Source: Lachnospiraceae bacterium (GTDB lineage: Bacteria; Bacillota; Clostridia; Lachnospirales; Lachnospiraceae). Taken from it: 64,000 nucleotides of DNA. Made by a program: the position numbers and the translations under genes. The stretch covers positions 1 to 64,000 of the forward strand of contig JAILOI010000037.1 of assembly GCA_024690885.1 (NCBI GenBank), read 5' to 3'. The notes below the pieces were generated by a model. The model had not been told where the DNA came from and made no database searches. It saw only the letters and a list, made by a program, of their open reading frames with translations. Positions 54,068-63,357 of this stretch are shown in pieces; positions within the stretch are counted from its first letter, which is position 1; the number at the start of each line of letters is the position of its first letter.

Positions 54068-57000
54068 TTATAACAACGTAAACAACTGCTCGGTTGCAAA
54101 ATCAAAGGACTGATACTGCTTCATGGAAGCCACCAATTCCTTGTCATTCTGATAAACAAAATCGCTTTGCATGCGATTGAGAAGCAAATAACGGCTAAGT
54201 TCCCCGTTCTCCACAATATCCTGGTAGGACAATTCCTCGTGGGCAAGCACTTCGGTGGAATTGTTCACTTCCCGGTAGATGTCATAGGTGATTTTCTCAC
54301 CGAAAAACATCATAAACTGACGGACGTAGATGCCGTCATACATCTCAATCATCTCTTCCGTCTGTTCGTCCCCATCATCCTTCTGATAACGAATAAACAA
54401 ACGCTCCCGCGGCATGCCCCGATACTCGGCAAATACCTTGTCGTAGAGGTGATACTTCACCACCAGACGATCGTCCATCCGGCGGAAAAAGCCAAAGTAG
54501 GTATTCCTTAGAATGTATTCCCGCACCAGCTCGTCCAATAGCTTAAATTCGTGGTTCTCCAGGGAATCCTGTAGGGATAAATACTTCATCATGGCAATCT
54601 GACAGCATTCGTTGGTCTTCTCCCCACGCCGCAGCATGTGGTAGATTTGTTCGAATACATGATCCGGCACCGACGTATCTTCCAGGATATACTGATGTGC
54701 CAGGTAGGTCAGATAGGCCTCCACAATCATCTTGTTATTCTTGTGTTCCAGGTAAGACTCAAACACACCATAGGCCCGCTCGTCCAAGGCATCCATATAG
54801 AGCATCTGAGTTAAAATCCGCTCCTCCAGCGCCGAGGTATCCAACTGTCTGGCCGCCGCAAAGGTCCATAGGGTTATCATCTCTTCCGTCGGACCGGCGA
54901 AGTGATAATTCAAATAAAACAGCGTCTCTTCCGTGGACAGATACTGCTTCAACAGAGCCGCACAAACACTCACCAAAAAATCATCCGTGGTATCCAAATC
55001 AGCCTGTAATTTCTTGGTCACCAGGCGCAGCATCAACTTCTTCGACGCGTTCCACACATGATAGTGGGAAAAGATTTCAAAGGCCTTATCATAGGCATCA
55101 CTTAACACCAAAAGTTCAAAGATAAAGCACATGGTCTTCGAATCCAGATGTTCATAATCCCGCTCCTGCATCAGATGTTCATTCAGAAGCGCTTCCTGGC
55201 CGTGGGCCTGTAAGAACTTAATAAAGAACGGGTACATCTTGTGCTTGTAAGCATCTGAAATCCAATCGGAATTATAGAATCCCACCACCTTGTCCATATC
55301 TTCGGAGGATAATTCCAGAGACTCCTCAAATTCCGTAAGATCATGGACAAAATAATGCAGCGGTTTCGTGGTCAACTGCTTAAAACGATCAATCAGTTGC
55401 GGTCCCTGGAGGAGCGTTTCTATGAAGTAGGCATGATCATCGGTAATTAAGTTGCTGCCCTTCTCCTCCAAGAAAATCTGATAATGATCTGTATAGAGCG
55501 GTACGTAAGCCACACGGTTTACCACCGGTACAATCACCGGCTTGTCCAACGCCTCTTCAAACACCATCACCCGGGTAATATCCGGGTAGATGCAGATGAT
55601 CTTCTTGGTAAAAAACAAACTTGCCATGGCATCTGCCACGTCCCCATCAATCATCTTATGATCCAAGGCATCCTGGTAGATAATAGCCCGGTTGTCATCC
55701 ATCTTGCCCAGCTGCATCTCTTCGAGCGCAAAGCGTTCGATGGTCTTCTGATACTGCTTATAAATCTGCTCCTGGGAGCGCTTATTGGTAATGATATTGG
55801 CGTATAGAAAGGCCCGCATATTAGCCGGCAGCTTGTTCTGATAGCCGAAATACATGGCCACCGCATTGGGCAGCGGATCAATGGAATCCTTGGGCAGGGA
55901 CAACAGGAAGGCTTCGTAAAGTCCCGTCACTTTAATCTCATGCTCCACACCAAGCGCATACCAATGATGGTATACTTCTTCCACCTTCTGCGCCGTAATC
56001 AAATACCGAAGGATGGCCGCCAGAAGTTCTTCTTCCCCAAACTGCTGATAGGTTTGTCCCACAATGGTAAATACCCGATCCCGGAAGGTTTTCTCCTGTT
56101 CCAGCAAATGGGTAATCTGGATAGCTAAGTTGCCGGTAATGCCATCGTGTTTTCTGGCCCAGTTTAAAATCTTCAAGGAGAAGGCATCGAAGGATTGTAC
56201 CAGATACGGATCCTGGCAAATCAAATCATAGGCTTCAATATACAAGAACGGCGAGTCCACTCCGGCCATCACCCACTGGGCAATTGCCTTTAATTTCTGG
56301 GCGCGGTCGTTGATGTACTCCTTTCGTAAAAAGGTCAAAAACCAAAAGATACGAACATCTTCCGGATGCTCACGGAAAATCAGTTCAATTTCCCGGGTCA
56401 GACGATCCACATAGTTTTCTTCCGGTTCAATCAAGGTGCACAGATAGAGCAAATACGCCCATTCCGTAGACTTCTTATCACTGATATCCTGCTTCAATTG
56501 TTGGATTTCCCACAACGCATCCTGGCGCTGCTTGTTGGCAATCAAGGCATGGGTTTTGATCAGATTAAAATACGGATTCTGCTGAATCTCCTCGCTCATG
56601 GTGGACATGAGGGCGATGGTCTGGTTACACCAATCACCGGTGGTCATCTTCCGCAGACGATAGTTTACATACATGGAGAGCAATTGATACTTGATTTTCT
56701 TGGTCTCTAAGCTCTTCGATTCCACCAAATCTTCTTCGTCACAAGTAGCGGCCATAATATGGATTTCCCGATGTTCCCCGCCACCGTCAAAGGTGATTCT
56801 GGCATAATTCTTGCCGGCATGAAGGCGATTCTTGTGAATGTAGTAATTCAAGGACAAGGTACTGCCCACGAAGAAATCAGCTGTAATATAGGTATTCTCC
56901 AAGGTAATAAACTCCGCATCACAAGCAATGCGAATATCAATATTGCCCCAGGTGTTCTTCGTAATTTCAATGGACTCCTTCTGGTTTTCGTCCACATGAT

Positions 57001-57607
57001 AATACACCCGATCCTTGGTATCCAAGGTGTAGGTCACCGCACTTTTTTGGTTGCAGGCAACCAAAAAAGCCTCCAAGTTCCGAGACGTTGGCGGCACACT
57101 GATAAAGCCACGATATAATAATTGGATGTTACCGGATTGGTGTGTGATAAACTCAGAAAATTCCTTGGAATAAAACAACTGCATCGCTTCATTCCAATGT
57201 CCGTTGGCCAGGGACGCAAAGTCCGAAAGCTCACGGATTTCCCCAATGGAAGAGGTGGGGTATTTTCGCACATAATGCACATCAAAAGGAAGGTGATACT
57301 CACAGCCGTTTCCAATAATATCAAAGGAACCGGAAATTGTATCCCCCTCATAAAAGCCCTGATGAATTACCTGGAAATGAATCTTGGATTCCAACCCGTC
57401 GAACTGCGGTGTCCCGATATAAATATAGGGATTGGTACAGTACACCATCCCTCGTACAGGCACCTGATTGGTACTACGTATAACAAAATCTCCTTCACAG
57501 CCTTCGAATGCGTGACAAGAGATTTCGATTTCGCCCGGTTGAATATCTAAAATCGGCTTTTCATCATCGAATTGTCCTTCCGACAATCGCCAAATTCTTC
57601 TGCGCAC
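54068..57607 (-). CDS. DUF5717 family protein (1179 aa)
   Basis: A very large soluble protein. Residues about 15-110 form a beta-sandwich-like domain (IQPGEIEISCHAFEGCEGDF, VRGMVYCTNPYIYIGTPQF), with a second beta-rich segment at about 190-290. From about 300 to 1000 it is helical and looks like an alpha-solenoid of TPR-like repeats. The last 170 residues (from FFRRMDDRLVVKYHLYDKVF) form a mixed domain. No catalytic motif or membrane segment is seen. The start is GTG with AAGGAG 6 bases upstream. First gene of its operon, driven by the promoter at 57664-57692. I recall the family name DUF5717; its function is unknown. Confidence 0.8.
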   Translation of the reverse strand: MRRRIWRLSEGQFDDEKPILDIQPGEIEISCHAFEGCEGDFVIRSTNQVPVRGMVYCTNPYIYIGTPQFDGLESKIHFQVIHQGFYEGDTISGSFDIIGNGCEYHLPFDVHYVRKYPTSSIGEIRELSDFASLANGHWNEAMQLFYSKEFSEFITHQSGNIQLLYRGFISVPPTSRNLEAFLVACNQKSAVTYTLDTKDRVYYHVDENQKESIEITKNTWGNIDIRIACDAEFITLENTYITADFFVGSTLSLNYYIHKNRLHAGKNYARITFDGGGEHREIHIMAATCDEEDLVESKSLETKKIKYQLLSMYVNYRLRKMTTGDWCNQTIALMSTMSEEIQQNPYFNLIKTHALIANKQRQDALWEIQQLKQDISDKKSTEWAYLLYLCTLIEPEENYVDRLTREIELIFREHPEDVRIFWFLTFLRKEYINDRAQKLKAIAQWVMAGVDSPFLYIEAYDLICQDPYLVQSFDAFSLKILNWARKHDGITGNLAIQITHLLEQEKTFRDRVFTIVGQTYQQFGEEELLAAILRYLITAQKVEEVYHHWYALGVEHEIKVTGLYEAFLLSLPKDSIDPLPNAVAMYFGYQNKLPANMRAFLYANIITNKRSQEQIYKQYQKTIERFALEEMQLGKMDDNRAIIYQDALDHKMIDGDVADAMASLFFTKKIICIYPDITRVMVFEEALDKPVIVPVVNRVAYVPLYTDHYQIFLEEKGSNLITDDHAYFIETLLQGPQLIDRFKQLTTKPLHYFVHDLTEFEESLELSSEDMDKVVGFYNSDWISDAYKHKMYPFFIKFLQAHGQEALLNEHLMQERDYEHLDSKTMCFIFELLVLSDAYDKAFEIFSHYHVWNASKKLMLRLVTKKLQADLDTTDDFLVSVCAALLKQYLSTEETLFYLNYHFAGPTEEMITLWTFAAARQLDTSALEERILTQMLYMDALDERAYGVFESYLEHKNNKMIVEAYLTYLAHQYILEDTSVPDHVFEQIYHMLRRGEKTNECCQIAMMKYLSLQDSLENHEFKLLDELVREYILRNTYFGFFRRMDDRLVVKYHLYDKVFAEYRGMPRERLFIRYQKDDGDEQTEEMIEMYDGIYVRQFMMFFGEKITYDIYREVNNSTEVLAHEELSYQDIVENGELSRYLLLNRMQSDFVYQNDKELVASMKQYQSFDFATEQLFTLL

Positions 57608-57634
57608 AATTTGCTCCTTAACGTACTGGATCGG

Positions 57635-57662
57635 TTGATTTTGCGACCCAAAAAGCTATAAT
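57635..57662 (+). promoter_or_regulatory. Promoter of the CobD/HisC-like gene
   Basis: TTGATT (57635-57640), 16-base spacer, TATAAT (57657-57662) on the plus strand. Its -10 abuts the mirror-image -10 of the divergent promoter. Confidence 0.65.
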
Positions 57663-57663
57663 G

Positions 57664-57692
57664 ATTATAAACCATTTGCCTAGGACAGACAA
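57664..57692 (-). promoter_or_regulatory. Promoter of the DUF5717 operon
   Basis: Minus strand TTGTCT (57687-57692), 17-base spacer, TATAAT (57664-57669). The same -35 and -10 hexamers occur in the fla/che promoter at 37705-37733. Together with the divergent promoter it makes the palindrome TATAATGATTATA. Confidence 0.75.
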
Positions 57693-57721
57693 GGCGAAAC
57701 ACCCAATTGGAGGACCAAAAT

Positions 57722-58810
57722 ATGATTGAGCACAAGGACCACTTTCACGGAAGTGACCTCGAAAAAATAGAAGCCATCTATGGCATTCCCAAGGAGGAAA
57801 TTCTCTCCTTTTCTGCTAACGTCAATCCCCTTGGAATTTCCACCAAACTTCGGCAGGAATTATCCAATCACATTGATGTCATTACCAGTTACCCGGACCG
57901 GGAATATACCGCTCTGCGTACGGCAATCGCCAATTATTGCGGCACCAAGCCGGAACATATTCTGGTTGGCAACGGTTCTACTGAGCTGATTGCACTTTTT
58001 ATCCAGATTACCCATCCAAAGAAGGCCCTGATTCTCGGCCCTACCTATTCGGAATACGAGCGGGAAATCTCGCTCGAGGGCGGTCGTACCACCTATTTCC
58101 CACTACGGGAGCAGCAGGAATTCACCCTTCAATTAGAAGACTTCAAAAGCAAGCTCACCGACGACTTGGATTTGGTGGTATTGTGTAACCCCAACAATCC
58201 AACCTCCACTTGCATCAGCAAGCAGGATATGCGAGATATCTTAGATGTTTGCAAGGAGCATTCCATCTATGTAATGGTGGATGAAACCTATGTGGAATTT
58301 GTGGATGACATTGCAGCCATCACGGCCATTCCACTTACCGCTTATTACAACAATATCATCATCCTGCGCGGAACCTCGAAGTTCTTTGCCGCCCCGGGGC
58401 TACGTCTTGGCTATGCCATCACCGGCAATACCGATTTGTTACATCAAATCAGCCAGTACAAGAACCCTTGGATGATCAATTCCCTGGCTGAGAAAGCGGG
58501 CGAGATTATGTTCTCCGATATCGATTATATCCAACAGGCCCGCGCCTTAATTATGACGGAGCGGAAGCGCTTGTATGAGAAGTACAATGCAACCACCCGC
58601 TTCCATGCTTATGCGCCCACTGCCAACTTCATGCTTCTGAAGATTTTGGATGAACAGGAAACCGCAGAATCCTTGTTTGATCGGGCTATTCGCGAAGGCA
58701 TGATGATTCGCGATTGTTCCACCTTCCCATTCTTAAGCGATCGATTCATTCGCATCTGCTTTATGTCACCGGAAGATAACGATCGCCTCTACGACTGTTT
58801 AACCCGCTAA
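57722..58810 (+). CDS. CobD/HisC-like PLP-dependent aminotransferase or decarboxylase
   Basis: 362 residues, fold type I PLP enzyme. N-terminal ILSFSANVNPLGIS resembles threonine-phosphate decarboxylase CobD. NPNNPTS, DETYVEF and RGTSKFFAAPGLRLGYAI carry the PLP-binding Asn, Asp and Lys (about Lys220) and the carboxylate-binding Arg. It could be CobD (cobalamin side arm) or a histidinol-phosphate aminotransferase; neither pathway has other genes here. GGAGG lies 8 bases before the ATG at 57722. It diverges from the DUF5717 operon with overlapping promoters. Confidence 0.85.
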   Translation: MIEHKDHFHGSDLEKIEAIYGIPKEEILSFSANVNPLGISTKLRQELSNHIDVITSYPDREYTALRTAIANYCGTKPEHILVGNGSTELIALFIQITHPKKALILGPTYSEYEREISLEGGRTTYFPLREQQEFTLQLEDFKSKLTDDLDLVVLCNPNNPTSTCISKQDMRDILDVCKEHSIYVMVDETYVEFVDDIAAITAIPLTAYYNNIIILRGTSKFFAAPGLRLGYAITGNTDLLHQISQYKNPWMINSLAEKAGEIMFSDIDYIQQARALIMTERKRLYEKYNATTRFHAYAPTANFMLLKILDEQETAESLFDRAIREGMMIRDCSTFPFLSDRFIRICFMSPEDNDRLYDCLTR

Positions 58811-58814
58811 AGAA

Positions 58815-58842
58815 AAGCGTTGCACCATCCGGTGCAACGCTT
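58815..58842. terminator. Bidirectional terminator between CobD-like and chemoreceptor genes
   Basis: A perfect 12-bp stem (AAGCGTTGCACC / GGTGCAACGCTT, loop ATCC) is followed by ATTTTTAT on the plus strand and TTTTCTTT on the minus strand. It serves both convergent genes. Confidence 0.9.
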
Positions 58843-58846
58843 ATTT

Positions 58847-61000
58847 TTATACTTGCTGTTCTTCTGTAACTTCTGTTGTCATCTCATCCTCTAACTTAAA
58901 GTTATTGACGATGTCATTCAAATTGGAGGATACACCTTGCTGGTTTTCGGCCATCATACTGATGTCGGTGACCATATCCGATACTTCCTCAATGGTTTCC
59001 GTTACAGAGGAGGATGCTTCTGCGGTCTCGGTTGCACTTTCTGCAATAGAGCCAACTGCGGAATTCACCTGTTCCATGGACTCCTTGATATAGGAAACCA
59101 TGTCCGCCGTCTGAGTTGTTAATTCACCGAAGGACTGGGCATCCGTTCCATACTGCTGTCCCACATGAATGAAGTTCTCATAATCCGGAGCTACCGTGTC
59201 TCGTACAAAGGATAACAATTCACCGGAGCTTCGATCGAGGGATGTAAACGCATCCTGGATCTTGTCGATGGTTTCCTGAATCTGGGTAACCGCCTCTGCC
59301 GTCTCGCTGGCAAGCTTATTAATCTCTGAAGCAACCACCGCAAATCCACGACCATGCTCACCGGCACGTGCCGCCTCAATAGATGCATTCAAGGATAACA
59401 GGTTGATCTGACCGGCAATATCCGAAATGGAGTCTGCCAGTGTGCCGATTTCACTGATGACCGTCGCCTGCTTACTTGCTTCCTCCAACTCCATACCACG
59501 CTGCTTGGCAATGGCAATTGCCTTGTCGCAAGATTCTCTGGACTGCCGCTTTATATCCTCGGCACGACGCTTAATCTCTTCTACCTGTTCCTTGGTATGT
59601 TCCGTATCTTCCGCAAGCTTCTGTACCGAAGAATTCACTTCATTTGCCGAAGCAGAGACCTCTTCGGTGGCTGCACCGGTATTGGTCATAGCATCGTTGA
59701 CCTTGATCATGGAATCCCGAATCATCTCAAACCGATTGCTCAAATCAGAAGCCACCAGATTCAACTTGGAGGAAGAATCCGACACTTCATCGGAACCATG
59801 AGAAATATTACGAATCACAGTGGAATTGGATTCATACATCTGGTTCAAGGACTCCGACATCTGTCCAATCTCATCCTTCCGATTCACTCGAATCTTATCG
59901 ATGGTAAAATTGCCATGCGCCAATTCTCCTGCAAACTGCTTCACCGCAATAATCGGCTTTGCAATACCGCCGGCTACAAACCAAATAATGATGACACAGA
60001 TAACCACGGAGAGCAAACAAATCGGAACGGTCACCTTGGTCATCGCCATGGCAGCATCCTTAATTTCAGAGGTGGTCATAGAAATCATCAATTTCCAATT
60101 CACCCCCGGAATGGTGGTATAGAAGCCATCATAGGCGCCATACTTCACTTCGCCCGATTCCTTGGAAATCACTTCGGAAGCCACCTTGTTAATACCATTG
60201 TCCGTATCATCCGCAATATTCACGGAATTTGTATATTTGGCAGCATCTGCGCAATAGATATAGGTTCCATCTGCCATGGTTAAAATTGCACGACCGGTAT
60301 CCCCAATCTGAATACTTCCAATCACCTGGGAGATGGTATCCAAACTGATATCCACTGTAATACAACCGAGGAATTTCCCATTCAAAATAATCGGCGCCGA
60401 GCAACTGGCCATAATGGAATTCGATGCGGAATCAAAGTAAGGGTCGGTAATGGTTGCTGCAACTTCTGACATTGCTGCCGCATTTTTATAATATGTTTGG
60501 CTGAAGTAGTCATATTCCGCATTGGAATATTGCCAGTCTTCTACAACGGAAGAACCATTCCGGTACCAATACGGGCCTACGTATTTTTGATTGGCATAGG
60601 CCTCATCCCCGGTATAAACATTGGGTTCAAACCAAATACCGGAACCGAGAATTAAATCATTGTTTAAAACGGTGGCGGAAAAAATATCCTTATAGGTTGC
60701 CATATCCGTCTCCGTATAGGTGTTGGCTACCATGAGCGAGAGATTCTCGCAGGTTAACCGAATTTCCTGCAGCGAACCGTCTACTGCATTCGCATTGGCA
60801 TCCAGGGTTGCCTCCATCTTATGTCCCACTTCTGCAGTAATCGCGTTGCTGGCCAGCTGACCACTGACAAACGCAACCACGTTGACGGCAATGATAACCA
60901 CCGGAAGTATCAGCACCAGCAGATGCCCCTTAATTCCCATACCCTTCTTAGATGAGTTTGCACCACTTTGTTTTCGACTTGCTTTCTTTGCTTTCGCCAT
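58847..61000 (-). CDS. Methyl-accepting chemotaxis protein
   Basis: 717 residues. N-terminal transmembrane helix (about 25-50), extracellular double-Cache-type sensor (about 55-330; features [20 protein letters not shown] and GPYWYRN), a second transmembrane helix (about 340-362), HAMP (about 365-415) and the signalling domain with the hairpin tip [34 protein letters not shown]. Ligand unknown; dCache receptors often bind amino acids. The C-terminus (TEEQQV) is not a CheR/CheB-binding pentapeptide. The ATG at 61000 follows AAGGGGA. It is expressed from a sigma-28-type promoter. Confidence 0.95.
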   Translation of the reverse strand: MAKAKKASRKQSGANSSKKGMGIKGHLLVLILPVVIIAVNVVAFVSGQLASNAITAEVGHKMEATLDANANAVDGSLQEIRLTCENLSLMVANTYTETDMATYKDIFSATVLNNDLILGSGIWFEPNVYTGDEAYANQKYVGPYWYRNGSSVVEDWQYSNAEYDYFSQTYYKNAAAMSEVAATITDPYFDSASNSIMASCSAPIILNGKFLGCITVDISLDTISQVIGSIQIGDTGRAILTMADGTYIYCADAAKYTNSVNIADDTDNGINKVASEVISKESGEVKYGAYDGFYTTIPGVNWKLMISMTTSEIKDAAMAMTKVTVPICLLSVVICVIIIWFVAGGIAKPIIAVKQFAGELAHGNFTIDKIRVNRKDEIGQMSESLNQMYESNSTVIRNISHGSDEVSDSSSKLNLVASDLSNRFEMIRDSMIKVNDAMTNTGAATEEVSASANEVNSSVQKLAEDTEHTKEQVEEIKRRAEDIKRQSRESCDKAIAIAKQRGMELEEASKQATVISEIGTLADSISDIAGQINLLSLNASIEAARAGEHGRGFAVVASEINKLASETAEAVTQIQETIDKIQDAFTSLDRSSGELLSFVRDTVAPDYENFIHVGQQYGTDAQSFGELTTQTADMVSYIKESMEQVNSAVGSIAESATETAEASSSVTETIEEVSDMVTDISMMAENQQGVSSNLNDIVNNFKLEDEMTTEVTEEQQV

Positions 61001-61073
61001 AGTGTAAATCCCCTTCATATGTCGTATTTCTCTTCCCCATCAACTGGTTCTATTATACCTTTTTTGTGCGAAA

Positions 61074-61098
61074 ATATCGATATGGAAAGTATTATTTA
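61074..61098 (-). promoter_or_regulatory. Sigma-28 (sigma-D) type promoter of the chemoreceptor gene
   Basis: Minus strand TAAA (61095-61098), 14-base spacer, TCGATAT (61074-61080), against the B. subtilis sigma-D consensus TAAA-N14-16-CCGATAT: one mismatch. A TATAAT at 61052-61057 downstream has no -35 and is probably not the main promoter. The leader would be about 65 bases. Confidence 0.75.
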
Positions 61099-61130
61099 CA
61101 ACAAATTTATATAAATTTTCTTGCTATGGC

Positions 61131-61168
61131 AAAAAATTAAGCCCCATACCCAAAGGTATGAGGCTTAA
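61131..61168 (-). terminator. Terminator of the glycolytic operon after tpiA
   Basis: Arms TTAAGCCCCATACC (61137-61150) and GGTATGAGGCTTAA (61155-61168) form a 14-bp stem with one mismatch. On the minus strand it is followed by TTTTTT. It lies 17 bases past the tpiA stop. Confidence 0.9.
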
Positions 61169-61184
61169 AAGTAGGAAACAAAAT

Positions 61185-61931
61185 TTATGCGTTAACGATC
61201 TTGCCGAAATCTGGCTTCAAGCTAGCGCCACCGATCAAACCACCATCGATGTTTGGCTTGGAAAGAAGCTCAGCAGCATTGCCGGCATTCATAGATCCGC
61301 CGTACTGAATACGTACTGCATCAGCAGTTGCCTGATCATATAACTTCGCAATCAACTCACGGATGAAAGCGCAAACTTCCTCTGCCTGATCAGCAGTTGC
61401 AGTCTCGCCGGTTCCGATTGCCCAGATTGGCTCATAAGCGATGACTAAGTTCTTCACCTGGTCAGCAGTTACACCGCTAAGATCCCAAGTAATCTGACGC
61501 TCAATCCACTCCTTGTAAGTACCTGCCTTACGAAGTGCAAGAGACTCACCGCAGCAAAGAATTGGAGTTAATCCGGCAGCAAATGCTTTCTTCACCTTCG
61601 CGTTGATTAAGATATCATTCTCGCCGAAGATGTCTCTTCTCTCGGAATGACCCATGATAACATACTTCACACCAGCATCAACCAGCATTGGAGCAGAAAT
61701 TTCACCGGTGAAAGCACCCTTGTCCTCGATGTAGAAGTTCTCAGCACCAATTGCAACGTTGGTACCCTTAACAGCTTCTACAACAGGAACGATGTCGATT
61801 GCAGGTACGCAATAAACAACATCAACTGCATCATTAACAACTAAATCCTTCAGCTCAGCAACCAACTTAACAGCCTCAGATGGAGTCATGTTCATCTTCC
61901 AGTTGCCGGCAATAATTCTTCTTCTAGACAT
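61185..61931 (-). CDS. tpiA: Triose-phosphate isomerase
   Basis: 248 residues, normal length: [20 protein letters not shown] (Lys of the active site), [10 protein letters not shown] (His) and [20 protein letters not shown] (catalytic Glu). It interconverts dihydroxyacetone phosphate and glyceraldehyde-3-phosphate. GGAGG lies 12 bases before the ATG, slightly far. It is separated from pgk by a 136-base palindrome-rich spacer and ends in a strong terminator. Confidence 0.98.
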   Translation of the reverse strand: MSRRRIIAGNWKMNMTPSEAVKLVAELKDLVVNDAVDVVYCVPAIDIVPVVEAVKGTNVAIGAENFYIEDKGAFTGEISAPMLVDAGVKYVIMGHSERRDIFGENDILINAKVKKAFAAGLTPILCCGESLALRKAGTYKEWIERQITWDLSGVTADQVKNLVIAYEPIWAIGTGETATADQAEEVCAFIRELIAKLYDQATADAVRIQYGGSMNAGNAAELLSKPNIDGGLIGGASLKPDFGKIVNA

Positions 61932-61966
61932 ATTTAATTATATCCTCCAAAATTATCTAAATCTGT

Positions 61967-62072
61967 AATAAGCGTTAGATGGATGTTTATCTACAAGGCA
62001 GTGATTGCGACGATGTACTGGGTACATCGAGCAAACAAGAACGCAGTAGATAGCATGCAGATAATGCTTATT
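61967..62072. repeat. Imperfect palindromic element between pgk and tpiA
   Basis: Outer arms AATAAGC / GCTTATT, then further pairing to TATCTAC / GTAGATA, build an imperfect stem of about 27 pairs. Inside is a perfect hairpin CGATGTAC-TGG-GTACATCG (62010-62028). The left part in RNA sense overlaps the pgk stop codon. It resembles a small palindromic repeat or MITE-like unit; only one copy is in this window. Confidence 0.6.
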
Positions 62073-63279
62073 TGTCGTTTGCTGCAGCAACGCCAGGTAA
62101 TTCCTTACCCTCTAAGAACTCAAGGGAAGCTCCACCACCGGTAGAGATATGGCTCATCTTGTCGCCATAGCCCATCTGGTTTACAGCAGCTGCAGAATCA
62201 CCACCACCGATAATGGTTGTAGCATCTGTATCAGCAAGAGCCTTAGCAACAGCTAAAGTACCTGCAGCAAGGGTTGGGTTCTCGAATACACCCATCGGTC
62301 CGTTCCAAACAACGGTCTTTGCGGTCTTAACAGCCTCAGCAAAAAGTTCAGCAGTCTTAGGTCCGATATCGCAGCCTTCACGGTCAGCAGGCATCTTGTC
62401 AGAATCAACAACAACGGTATCCACCGGTGCATCGATTGGGTTCGGGAATTCCTTGATGGTAACTGCATCAACCGGAAGAAGTAACTTCTTACCAAGCTTC
62501 TCAGCCTTAGCCATCATTTCCTTACAGTAATCCAACTTCTCGTTGTCAACAAGGGAAGTACCAATCTCAAGTCCCTGAGCCTTCAAGAAGGTGTAAGCCA
62601 TACCACCACCGATGATCAAGGTATCGCACTTCTCAAGAAGGTTGTTGATTACGTTCAATTTGTCAGCAACCTTAGCACCACCGAGGATTGCTACGAATGG
62701 ACGTACCGGATTCTCTACTGCATTTCCAAGGAAATCAATTTCCTTCTGCATTAAGTATCCAACAACAGCGGTGTCTACAAGACCAGCAACACCTACGTTG
62801 GAGCAGTGTGCTCTATGAGCAGTTCCGAATGCATCGTTAACGAATACATCGCAAAGAGAAGCAAGATCCTTAGAGAAAGCCTCTCCGTTCTTGGTCTCTT
62901 CTGCACGGAATCTGGTGTTCTCAAGCAATACAACATCTCCGTTGTTCATTGCTTCTACTGCTGCACGTGCGTTTGCACCTACAACTTCCGGATCAGCAGC
63001 AAACTTTACTTCCTGTCCAAGTAACTCAGATAATCTCTTAGCTACCGGTGCAAGTGTCTTGGTCTGCTTGTCCTCTTCGGTCTTTACCTTGCCAAGATGA
63101 GAGCAAAGGATAACCTTGCCGCCATCAGCGATCAACTTCTTAATGGTTGGAAGAGCTGCTACCAGACGGTTCTCGTCGGTAATCTTGCCATCCTTCAAAG
63201 GTACGTTGAAGTCGCATCTGCAAAGTACGCGCTTTCCGTTTACGTTGATGTCATCAACAGATTTCTTATTTAATCCCAT
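62068..63279 (-). CDS. pgk: Phosphoglycerate kinase
   Basis: 403 residues. [49 protein letters not shown], and [12 protein letters not shown] with [20 protein letters not shown] are all hallmark PGK motifs for substrate and ATP binding. GGAGG precedes the ATG. Between it and gap stands a terminator only 24 bases upstream, leaving no room for a separate promoter after it. The product makes ATP from 1,3-bisphosphoglycerate. Confidence 0.98.
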   Translation of the reverse strand: MGLNKKSVDDINVNGKRVLCRCDFNVPLKDGKITDENRLVAALPTIKKLIADGGKVILCSHLGKVKTEEDKQTKTLAPVAKRLSELLGQEVKFAADPEVVGANARAAVEAMNNGDVVLLENTRFRAEETKNGEAFSKDLASLCDVFVNDAFGTAHRAHCSNVGVAGLVDTAVVGYLMQKEIDFLGNAVENPVRPFVAILGGAKVADKLNVINNLLEKCDTLIIGGGMAYTFLKAQGLEIGTSLVDNEKLDYCKEMMAKAEKLGKKLLLPVDAVTIKEFPNPIDAPVDTVVVDSDKMPADREGCDIGPKTAELFAEAVKTAKTVVWNGPMGVFENPTLAAGTLAVAKALADTDATTIIGGGDSAAAVNQMGYGDKMSHISTGGGASLEFLEGKELPGVAAANDK

Positions 63280-63302
63280 GTTTCGTCCTCCATGTGTTTA
63301 AT

Positions 63303-63333
63303 AAAAAAGGGTCCGGTCCAAAAGACCGGACCC
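63303..63333 (-). terminator. Terminator between gap and pgk
   Basis: A perfect 10-bp GC-rich stem (GGGTCCGGTC / GACCGGACCC, loop CAAAA) is followed on the minus strand by TTTTTT. It lies 25 bases past the gap stop and 24 bases before pgk, so it should reduce pgk-tpiA expression relative to gap. Confidence 0.85.
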
Positions 63334-63357
63334 AATTTGAGTCTAAGATTCGTTCGA

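Noticed and set aside
59597-60283. A 228-codon plus-strand frame opposite the chemoreceptor
   Set aside because: Low-complexity His/Asn/Ile-rich product, no ribosome site, lies wholly within a well-supported gene.
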